This document shows positions 1-10,700 of a DNA stretch of 64,000 bases, one piece after another. Every line of letters starts with the position of its first letter. Positions within the stretch are counted from its first letter, which is position 1. The DNA is from Lineus longissimus (lineage: Eukaryota > Nemertea > Pilidiophora > Heteronemertea > Lineidae): contig NC_088309.1 of the NCBI RefSeq assembly GCF_910592395.1, positions 24,182,599-24,246,598 on the forward strand, written 5' to 3'. The translations under genes were made by a program, and so were the position numbers. A model generated the notes under the pieces. The model worked only from the letters and a program-made list of their open reading frames with translations, did not search any database and was not told the origin of the DNA.

Positions 1-588
1 GACCCATATTTTGGGTATTGTAAAATTGTTATGACAAATATATTAAAAAAACGCTTACATAAGAATATTAATTGGTGTAATAGGTATCTATCGATAAAAT
101 CAAGATCACTTTCAGATTGATATTTCTTGAGATGAAAACGAAAGAACATATTAGTGAAGGCACATTAGCAAAACCAAAATATTGATCTTTCAGAAATTAG
201 TTAGGTATCAAACTTTCGTTTCTCTGCTCAACGTTTTGAAGTGGTCGTGATCGCGTAATAGACGAACGCCTGCTGACCAAATACTCGTAGCACAGTGACA
301 TGTGCATATCTTTGCTAATTTTGACTATTTTGCTATACAGCCATGTATATGCAACATAGTTAATTTATTCTAAGATATTCATGCATGCCATGGTGACCAA
401 TATTGAGGATCACCGATTGTTGATGTCTGGGGCATGACCTTCTCCCATTGCATGCCCCTACATCCTCTATATAATGGTACCGGTACTGTTTACATCAGTC
501 AAGGAGACACATATTGATGGATACCATCGGTATGTGGTTTTGAGAAGCCGGTTCCAATGACCACTCGTACTCTGGAAAGAAGCTGAGA
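1..588. other. Intergenic, no gene recognised
   Basis: AT-rich sequence without a coding pattern on either strand. The last ~100 bases may already belong to the retrotransposon remnant that follows, because coding-like sequence continues from about 540. Nothing else is recognised here. Confidence 0.5.
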
Positions 589-760
589 TTGCTCTGGGAC
601 TCGCTAGTCCCCACGGGCCCGGCTATAAAACACCGGCACCCCGACATGCTCGTCTTCTATGAGAAGGAAAAGGAGGTCCTAATCATCGAGATAGCTGTCA
701 GCTCCGACAGACACGTCCTAGCACGTGCGGAGGAGAAACGATCGAAGTACTGTGGCTGTG
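589..760 (+). mobile_element. Remnant of a non-LTR retrotransposon ORF (C-terminal end)
   Basis: The reading frame contains the pattern HPDMLVFYEKEKEVLIIEIAV, followed at a short distance by RAEEKRSKY. This resembles the segment found after the reverse transcriptase in several animal LINE families, where a P-D-I/M-x-V motif, a lysine-rich turn, a hydrophobic I-I-E/D-x-A-V strand and a basic K-x-x-K-Y helix occur in that order. Only about 55 residues remain. No reverse transcriptase motif is visible upstream, so this is a 5'-truncated dead copy. After the K-Y residues the frame runs straight into the 68-base tandem array and stops within its first unit. The family name cannot be given from the fragment. 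Confidence 0.55.
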
Positions 761-1230
761 ACTATCTCATCTCTCTCATCATGTTGTCAACACGGTGGAG
801 CAGCCGGGACTGATTCGGCCTGGCTGTGACTTCCTCATCTCTCTCACCATGTTGACAACTTGGCAGAGCAGCCAAGACTAATTTGGCCTGGCTGTGACTG
901 TCTCATCTCTCTCACCATATTAACAACTAGGCAGTGCGGCGAAGACTGATGCCGCCTGGCTGTGACTGTCTCATCTCTCTCACCATATAGACAACTTGGC
1001 AGAGCAGCCAAGACTGATTTGGCCTGGCTGTGACTGTCTCTCACCTCTTTCACCATGTAGACAACTTGGCAGAGCAGCCGAGACTGATTTGGCCTGGCTG
1101 TGATTGTCTCATCTCTCTCGCCATATTAACAACTAGGCAGTGCGGCGAAGATTGATGCGGCCTGGCTGTGACTGTCTCATCACTCTCATCATGTTGTCAA
1201 CACGGTGCAGCAGCCAGGACTGATTCGGCC
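753..1230 (+). repeat. Seven-unit 68-base tandem array
   Basis: Seven units begin at 753, 821, 889, 957, 1025, 1095 and 1163. All are 68 bases except the fifth, which is 70. Each starts with tggctgtgactgtctcatct and ends near gactgatttggcc. Three sub-types occur in the order A-B-C-B-B-C-A: A units share gttgtcaacacgg, B units share gacaacttggcagagc, and C units share aacaactaggcagtgcgg. The array begins inside the retrotransposon reading frame and may be that element's 3' tail. Confidence 0.9.
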
Positions 1231-2272
1231 TGGTCACATGCACAGTGCATGTTGTATAGAAGAAGGGTAACCCCATCCTGAGGAAATCAGGGGTTAATGT
1301 TCGCTTCTGCTGTTATCGACTTGAGCTTGCAATTGATATCTCGATCATTTATCAGCGAGCGATTTGCAAAAACTGTTAATTCACATCAAGCAATTATTTG
1401 ATTTGGGAAGGCGTATGTCTCCGTGTAGAGACCATGTCACAACCAATCTGATGACAGTTGCTGCTACAATGTCCAAGATCTGAATAGTAGGTACCAGCCA
1501 GCTTCACTCGTCTAGACAATTTCACAACCAAGCTGATGACAGTAGCTGTTACAATTCTGATTTTACGACGGCGAATCCAAGATCTTTTTCGTTAGGCCCT
1601 TGTGCCTGCGGTATAGAAGAGACGGCCAAGTACGTTGTACCTGTCTTCACAAGCATGGTGAGATGACAGCTCAGCCTAAGGCAGTAGGCCCTGGTGTGCT
1701 TGTCATCTTTAGTACCAGGCCCGGAAAATATGTTTTACCCCTGTTAATAGCTGTAAAGGGTCAGGTAAGGAGCCGTCCCAACCGCATGCGATGCTACTGA
1801 GAACCATAGTTGTACCAATAATGATTGAACATCTGAAAGATGCAATGCTTCGGGATTGCTCCAGAAATCGGAACGAAGACAAAGACAATAATGTAAAATC
1901 GGACAGGAGCCGTCCAAATAGTCTCTGCCTCACGTTGCGCAAGACTTCCAGCTTTGACAGCAGCGCCATCTACAGCGGGATAGACTGTACAATTAAAAGT
2001 TACAAACACAAAATTATCAAAATGCCCTCAAAAGACGATATGGAATGATTATTTTATTGATATTTCCTACTATATACCTTCCAATTATTACTTCATACAA
2101 ATAGATCGGCGTTAGGTCGCATGCTTTTCTTTCCTGGTGACACTGTAAAGCAAAATAGTTGCAACCCCGTAAATGCGCTATAAGTCCAATAATAAGTGAC
2201 GGTGACCCGTTATAAATGTTTCGCCAGCTTCGATTTTTGCCGCTACGCGGCGCTTTGGGCCCTTGCGTCCAG
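1231..2272. other. Intergenic upstream region of TP53BP1
   Basis: No exon is recognised. The stretch around 1900-1990 contains a gcgccatctacagcgg segment, but no regulatory claim is made. Short reading frames on both strands overlap each other and have no protein-like composition. Confidence 0.4.
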
Positions 2273-2282
2273 TATAAAAAGG
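2273..2282 (+). promoter_or_regulatory. TATA-like element before TP53BP1 exon 1
   Basis: The sequence tataaaaagg lies 34 bases before the chosen ATG at 2316. If it works as a TATA box, transcription would begin near 2300-2305 and leave a leader of only about 10-15 bases. It may equally be a chance A/T run, since DNA-repair genes usually have TATA-less promoters. Confidence 0.25.
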
Positions 2283-2315
2283 TACAGCCTAGGCGATGAG
2301 CCAGTCGACATCATC

Positions 2316-4775
2316 ATGGCCAACCTGAATTTTTATATCCCCTCTTCACAAGAGGAGCCTGAGGAAGATATACCTTTTTATACCAGTTTAGTGGCTCTTA
2401 AAACTACGGCAAAAATTGTAAGTTTTCCTCAATTTCTGTCCCTTGTCTCTGTCTCTGTGTCCTGTCTTACTCTTGGTGCTTTCGAGATTTCCACCTGATC
2501 AGATGGCGTCAGCAGTGGCTTTAAGCCTTTATAGTCAATAGGCCCTAGTGCTTTCCGCTGAAGAGATATCCTGCCAGGTGTCGAGTGGCTGCCACCATTT
2601 CATTCAGCGCTCATCTGATTTTAAACTATAAGACAAAGTGGTGAACCTGGTTTTGAACCCACAACCTTCAATGTCCACTGGAGAGTGAGAAAATTCTCTT
2701 AAATTCTTCAGTCGGCACAACCATTGGTATCTGAAAGATCTGAAAGGCCACAAAATTGCGTGGCGAAGTCATTAACAAAAATGAACAAAATCTGACAGTT
2801 TTGAGGAAGAAAATATGAACATTAAGTAGCAAATGGTGTCTTAAACATGGTTTCTAGCCATTGACAATGAGTTGAATCATCAATCAATGACTAAGAAACC
2901 CAATTTCCAGGTTTTTAGGGTGAGCAGGGTGCATTTTGGGTGTAAGAAGGGCACAGTAGTCGCCCCTGAAGGCGGCAGGGTGCAGCACCCTTCTAGATAC
3001 GCTTAGACAAAGCAAGAATGTATGTTTCCCTTTTCAGAACTTGGAAGAAGAATCTCAGATTTTGGCTAAAATGGTTGAAAAGAATAACAACAACCCTGTG
3101 ACCTTCGCGAGAGTTTTTACCGGTGAGAAAACCTCTGGAGTGAAAGAGGGACAACCAGGAGGTCAGTATTCTAAATTCAAAAGTTACAAGATGAATACTG
3201 CAAAGGACAAGTTTTCACCATTCAGCTCTTGGCATGACAATGATTGTAGTTGCACAGGGCCATTATAGTTTGTGGTTTTGTGTACTTTCGTTTTAGCATT
3301 TTGACAAACCTGCAAAAGTAATTGTAAGTGGATTTTCTTTTTTGTAATATAAATTATAGGTGATTCCGATATGCCTCCTCCAGGTGCTAGCCAGGCTGGC
3401 GTATCCCAAAGCGGTGGAGGTGGGGATTCAGGTGGTGCCGGTGCTGGGGGCACTGGTGGTGCAGGTGGCGACGGCGGTGGAGATGATGGTGGTGGAAATA
3501 GTGATGACAATGAGAGTAACCATGATGACGATGATGAGAGTCATGAACCATCTTCAGAATCGCAAGGCAGTGGGTGAGCGTTGCAATACCTCGTCTCCAA
3601 AAAAGCGTCTGCACTCTTGCTAAAAATAGCTCAGAAAGTATAAACATTGTTCAACAGCCATGGTTATACTTGTGTATAATAACTCTTTTTTTCACCATTG
3701 TGTCGGTTCGAACCTTGTTATTCTAAGGTACCATGCTCTGTTGTTATCATATAGTAACATGAAACAGGGTCTTTACCGCACTGGTTCCTTTCATGTGGCC
3801 TATTTGAATCCGGTGACAATCATAACATATCTTGAAATCTAATAGAAGAATGTAAGTGAGAACTTCCAACTATAAAACAGAAGTAATGTGACATGCACAA
3901 AAGCATTATTATTTTGATGAACAAAAAAGCTGTTATTTTTCAAAGTGATATACTGGTACTGTTCTGACTGTGATTTTTTATACACAAAATGTGTGATTTA
4001 ATGTTAAAAACACAACTTTCAGGTCTTTACCAGAATTAGTACAGGTATTTACATCCCCTAAGGAGGCTACATTCCTTTCCCCAGCCAGAGGATCTCTTCC
4101 GAAAAAGTCTGATGTCAGGTAAATGGTGTAGAAAGGAATATCATTGCAAGGGTTATTAATTCCCTTCATTCACATCAAGAGTTTATGAAGTAGTTACATT
4201 ATGTATTGATCTGTAAAGCTTGGAGTCAGAATTTTTTATGACTGCTGCACTAGATTTGGAGAAGTGACCTTGCAAATAAAAAAGCTGATTTTACGCTCGA
4301 TTTTAGTTCTTGTTTAAAAACATCAATATTTCAACCAAACATGTTTTCAATCTATGAAAGTGTGTTTTCAAGAAGGATTTAGGTACCCGGTAATTGTAAA
4401 AATTTTCATCTGGGAACAGTTGGATGCGATTATGAAGTACATGCGAAATTGTAAAGATAATTGTCTCGTTTGTGATTAAGAAATTTCTCCATCTTAGTCT
4501 GAGATCTGTCTTTTTCTTTGTGTTTTTCCTGAATTCCTTACAGCTTTTTCTTCTTGATGCTTTCATCCTTTGACCATTCTCCACCTGCTTCAAGCAGAGT
4601 GCAGTCTTGGAGGATGTGGTGTATGATCGGTTACGTTGTTTCTTTCTTTTTAGCGAGAATGAATCTGACATTGTGCCAGAAAGTGCCGGCGAACTCCCAG
4701 AAAGTGATGGTTCATTTCTTGGCTCTATCCATGACCAAGTCACCGACACTGTGACTGATAGTGAAGCTCCAGTAG
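2316..4775 (+). CDS. TP53BP1: TP53BP1 exons 1-5, N-terminal disordered region
   Basis: Exons are 2316-2417, 3038-3122, 3360-3573, 4023-4118 and 4654-4775, with end phases 0, 1, 2, 2 and 1. The ATG at 2316 sits in atcATGG and opens MANLNFYIPSSQEEPEEDIP. An in-frame ATG at 2196 exists, but the codons between have no protein-like composition. Exon 3 is a Gly/Ser/Asp low-complexity exon with long runs of G, GG and D and two SQ sites. Exons 4 and 5 are acidic and rich in S-P and E-S. No human 53BP1 segment can be matched here, so these exons are assigned by matching phase, splice sites and contiguity. Confidence 0.65.
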
Positions 4776-7700
4776 GTGTGTACTGTAAACCTTCATATTT
4801 TCGTGCCTCCTCTTTATTTTTGCAATTCGCCAAAATTTCTGAAAAAATACCATTTTTGCAATTTTTTTATTTTGTGGATTGCAAGATTTTCCAATCGATG
4901 TCATTCGCGAATTACATGAAAATTGTCTTGCCGTGCTGTAACAAGGATGTTATTCTCGTTTTCTAGTTTTGGCATCTGATACTCTAGATGAGGAAGAAGA
5001 AATTCCGGCTACACAGGGCATCTATGGGTCACCAATAGTTATTCCTGAGTCATTAGGTAGGATTTTATCGACTAAACCTGATTAAAATCTACTCGCTCTG
5101 CCTACATGATGTCCAATGAATTCAAACCAAACAGGTTAAGGATGGACAGATACAAAATGTAACTGACAATCGTGATTCTGTCAAAATCCCTTTCTTAGGC
5201 AGCGCATGCCCCAAGGATAAAAAATGCGTACAATCAGTCCCAAAAACAACTGATACTCTAGATGAGGAAGAAGAAATTCCGGCTACACAGGGCATCTATG
5301 GGTCACCAATAGTTATTCCTGAGTCATTAGGTAGGATTTTATCGACTAAACCTGATTAAAATCTACTCGCTCTGCCTACATGATGTCCAATGCATTCAAA
5401 CCAAACAGGTTAAGGATGGACAGATACAAAATGTAACTGACAATCGTGATTCTGTCAAAATCCCTTTCTTAGGCAGCGCATGCCCCAAGGATAAAAAATG
5501 CGTACAATCAGTCCCAAAAACAAAAGTGACCTCGGTTCATTGGACATTCTTCACAGCATTATCTCTTAAGCCTTTAGTTTAGAGCTGAGTGTCAACTAGG
5601 ACATCACTAGCTCTAAAACAATATTGGCCGATTTGTCATGTGAAGGAAGAAAGGATCTGTTGATGGAAGCAAACAAAGTTAAAATAGTAGGAAGAAACCA
5701 GACACCCTGGAGGAAACCTACGCTGTCGAGAATCCCCTGCCCTATCGCAGTCATGAGCGTACCCGGACCAACTAGAAATCGAACCTCTGCCTAAGTGGTG
5801 ACAGGCCCTGATGTTTCCACTGCGCATTCAGACTCAACATCAGTGAGCAATGAGCCAAGTTTTAATCAGAGCTTGAAAGCCCTTGAATTGAAGGGATCAC
5901 CAAAATACCTTTAAGAACATTGTGTGCAGAAGAAGCATATTGACCAACTGTTTTTCTGATGAAGTCATGCTTGTTTTCCAGCGACCACAAGCCAAGAAGA
6001 GAAGGTAATTATTCTAGACCTCTTAGTTATGCAAGGAAATATGACAATGGATACTTCTTTGAGTGGTGAAATGAAATGAGCTTTAAAACACGGCCATCTT
6101 TCGATAGTGCATGACAGAAAAAAATGGTTGTGCGTGTTATATTATAATTTATCATCAGTGTTTTTTCGAAGTAAATCTTGGTTAGTTAGACACAGGTCAA
6201 GTCTATGAACCATTGAGCACTGATTTCATAGGCCATGACTGACCGCACATCCTTCTGCACTTGTGTCGCACTCATCTGCAGAAACAGTTCGACGTAGTGT
6301 AGTATTAGTAAGAGTTTTAAAGGCACTTTGCCCAGTATCTCTCATTTTTCCTGTGTGATTCGCCAAACTTTATACCATGACCATTGGCCTGAGTTTCTTC
6401 TCCCCTCTTCTAGGACTATTCAACACTGAGCTCCTTCACCAGCTCTGAACCTGAAGTGGAGGAAAAGAGGCCAGCAAGTGTATTCAGGGTTTGTTACATA
6501 AGCAATAAATACTTCAGCAGCAGTTTATTAGAAGCGGTATTTAAATCAACTATCTGTACCTATCGCCCCATATGTCCTTATGATATAGTAATCACAACAT
6601 TAAAGACCAGCTGTATCAGATACCAAACATCAGGTGGAGGGTACTTGAGAATGCTGTATGCAGCATTGTTTTTAATACTTTATCGACCACTTTAGAGGCC
6701 AATATTACATTGATTTACTTTGATTTACCAGGTTTCAGATAGAAATAGATGCTGCTTGATTATGTGAGCTTGGTTCATTTCAATGCTTCCATCCAGCAGA
6801 TGACCCATGCATGAGATATCTAAGCAATGTTCCTGGTGGGAAGGATCTGTTGATGGAAGCAAGCAAAGTTAAAATGGTTTCACTTCCACACAAAAAATCA
6901 TGACCCACTGTAGCTAATAAAATTGTCAGAGCAGTGGAAACGCCATTTCAATGATCTTAGGTCATGGTTGTATGAATCCCAGTCAAGGCAACTTAATTTG
7001 ATCATTTTATTATTGTTTATTTCCAGACCTGGCAATCTAGCACCACCTGTTCCGACCCGAGAATTTCGAGGTCTGCCTCTCCTAGTCAACGTTCAAGGGC
7101 CAGTACAGAAGGTGGGACTGAACAGGCACAAACTGATGCGGTCCATCAGTACCAGACACAGGGGGACTCCTGGCACCTCAGGATGACTCAAACACAGGTA
7201 GGTTAAAAGTACAAGAAAGGTCTGTGATAAGTCATTTTCTGGACAATTCCCTGCAGTTTCTGTGTTCTTTCTGAAGGTGTATTATCTTATATTCTTGCGT
7301 TGCAGGCAGAGACAGCAGACGGCCTGGATCCATTGTTGTTGTGTCTATCGCCATCGCAGAGACCTGAATCACAAAGACCTGGTAAGCTCGACTGTAAATT
7401 GAGATATTTTCGGCTGATTAATATTTGTGCAATCTTAACTTTTGAGTACTAAAAACAAATAATCAAATTTTATTGAACAGTCACTGAATCTTTTCTTCAG
7501 AGAGTCCATCGATGGTGGCATCAACATCTCGGATTCCTTCAAAGACTCTAACACTGGATATGATTCAAAGTGATGAAGAAAACACCCCTGATAGCCTGGA
7601 GTTCAACATAAAGGAGCTTGAGTTTAGCGAAGAGCCTGCCCCACCACAATCAGAAGAGACGATTTTCAAGGCCGGTGACTTGGCTGTGAAAGCTGCAACG

Positions 7701-10700
7701 AGCAATTCGGATGATTACGAGAGGTAAGCCAGGTAACCTAAAACAAGTCATAAGAACCTGGTCCTTGTGTAATGGCTTGGCACAAAACGTGCGATCTTTC
7801 CAAATTTCTGCCACTCTCTACTGTTACAATAATTTTGTCACTGCAGGATATTTTATCAATCAACAGTTAGATGTATTTTATGAGAAAAAGGATATGATGA
7901 TTTTAGCAATTTAGGCCAGATTTACTGCTCTCTAAGTGACTTGTGGTTGAACGGAAAAAGTTCTGTATTCAATTCTCTGCCATTTTATTTCAGCACGGAC
8001 CTTTTTGACATGCGACCTGAAAGAAGGAATAAAAAGCATGAAAGCAGGAGAGATGTGGAGGAGAAATCTTGCAAGGATTCTGAAGAAAATGACTTGCCCG
8101 CATTTGAATCAACCCCTAAAGATGACTCAGATGATGATGTGGCTGAGGACAAACAAGCTGAGGAGACAGCACCAAAAAATCAGGGTGATGAGGTTGAAAA
8201 AAGTGGTGTCTTAAAGACAGATCCCAAACCTGTTGCTATCGAGCATGTTCATGATACACAGGATACACAGATATATTCTTACAACCAGGATGGCCAGATA
8301 TTTCCAGTTGTTGCAAACAAATCAACTTGTGCTACTGCTGCTGAACCTGTACCGGTACCTGATGAACCTGTCGCTGGTCCTAGTCACTTCGGGCCAACGT
8401 TGGTTGCAGATGCTGACGAACGGACAACAAAACCCGGCGACCCTTATGAGTATCACTTGTCACAGTCGCAGCATGAACGACATGATTTTGATAAAATGGA
8501 ACGTGCGAGGAAGGAAACACGCAAACGAGCACAATTGGTGAGTGTGTCATGACTTCAGTTTGTTTTCATGCGTGCCCTCTATCCCCTTAGTCGAAATAAA
8601 TATTTGAAATGGGCCACAAATGATGGGAATTTATCGTAAAACCACTTGGCCACCACTGTAAACGGCCAAACGTTCACTCCTTTTAATTTTTCGATTTGGA
8701 GAAGAAGAAAAATACATACAACATCGATACATGTAGAATCATCCATGGTGCTAGACTTGGCGTAGCACCAGATACGACATAGCACCCTTTCAGGAACTCG
8801 ATCCAGTAGCAAGACTGGTCAATTAGATTTTTCTGTGTTTACTTTCAGAGAAGAAGTCAATCCTTTGGACCGGCCAGTGACAGCAGTTGTGAGGGCATAC
8901 AGGCAAGTTAATTGTGCTAACCAGCGTCTATACATTTTTTACGTTGCCGTGAGGGGGTAAAACTAAAAACATAAAAAGGCTGATATCTGGCTTTACACTG
9001 TTTCGATTTCAATTGAATTTTTGTTGTTGGGACTCCTAGCAGGTTTTTGATTGGGCCTCCAGTGTCGGCAGGTTCAACAGGTATCACATGATTTCCCTAT
9101 GGGAATTGATATTAATAAATCCTAATTGTTCTGTCTTTTTTTAGGAGAAGTTGTCTGGGGATTTCATTATGGAAGTGAAAATCAGCACAAAAGATGGTGT
9201 GCTTGTGAGGAGTTTTACAAAGGTATGTTGACTTGTAGAAAGATTGGTGATAGCCGGTTTGGTATAATAATTTTTCATCAGGAGGTATGGTAGATTATGA
9301 CATGCTTCCTAGTTGAAGAAGATGTTAGCTTGAATTCTTATGGAGCCACACAGTGTAGTGTCTAGCTAGCAAGGCCATACCTATATTTTTCATTGTTCAA
9401 AACAGTTGATTTATGTCCGCCCACAATTCAGATATAATAATCGGTGTAGAAGTGTATATCAAATACATTTGTAAGTAATAATACGTTTTAAACGTTTTCA
9501 GAATTATTCCACTATTGGAAGTCCCAGTTCATCCCTGAGTACAGTTCTGTCGTCGCTAACATCGGGAGAATTGGCTGATATCAGTTCATCCTTATCTTCA
9601 TTGAAATCAAGGTAGGAGACCTTCTCAATGTGTTTACTCTCAATTAGTTTTCAGCCATTAGCAACGCTATCAAAGGTTCCGAAAGGATTATTGAAGACTT
9701 ATTGAACACTGGGAAATATTTCGGTCTATTTGTATATTCTGCTGTTTATCAAAAGTTCACAACCCGATTCAATGTTCTTTTTCACTGTTTTTCATTGTGC
9801 TCGTCAAGAAAAAAACTTATAACTTCTGTACTAATTTCAACCGTATGGCTCCTGTCATGAAATTTTTCCCTTAATTTCAGGGGAAGTCTACATTCTTTGG
9901 ACACTTCGCCAAAAGTGTCATTGAGCTCACTGCCTGAGAATTCCTCCCTAACAAAAGCTCTATCAACATCGCCTGCCACGCCCATTCTACCAGCTGTGGC
10001 GTCAACAAGTACTGCACGGGACGATGGTTTCCGTAAACCCCTAAAACTGACGCGTACATGTAGCGGTACTGGCAATAGCAGTCTTGGCAACACTGATTAC
10101 ATGTACACAAGTGGTGACCATCTGCAGGTATGACTTGTTTTGGCAACATTTCTTCAAACCTTGCGCACACTTTCAGTTGTATTTCTGCAGTGCTTCCTAC
10201 ACAGAGACCTGATGAATATCCTAAGTGCCTGCCCGGCATCATCATAAGCCATCCTCTAATTAATCCCGTCTTCTCTTCCGAGCAGGTCTCAAGTATTCAT
10301 GTATCGACTCCAGATCGACATGATGGGCATGACGATAAGTGTACATGTAAATATTATGTGTGCAAATGTACATGCAAAACATGCAAAACTTGCTCTGAAC
10401 ACATTGCAAAAATTCACCAACTGGCTGCACCAATCACCCCAAACTTGTCTCCTGACGAGCCTCCCTCGACTCCTGACTTGTCCAATGAGGAGCCAAATCA
10501 ACCCTCCATGAAAAAGCTGTCTCCCGATAAGCCAAAACCTCTCTCCAGGTCAAGGTCATGTCCTCATGAAGAAGAGCCCCCCGCTAAAAGGAAACGTAAG
10601 TTGCTACCACTGGTGCATGAGGGACCTTATTGTGCAGTGGTTAACACTCCTTGATACCACGTAATAGGGCCCGGCCATGGGTTCAATCCCACGGAGAACC

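Noticed and set aside
3184-3510. Minus-strand proline-rich 108-residue frame
   Set aside because: It is the antisense of the Gly/Asp-rich TP53BP1 exon 3.
5473-5582. Third acceptor-headed copy of the duplicated TP53BP1 exon
   Set aside because: It runs to a stop and no donor in frame joins it to the exon at 5982. Exon 7 joins 5982 cleanly in phase 1.
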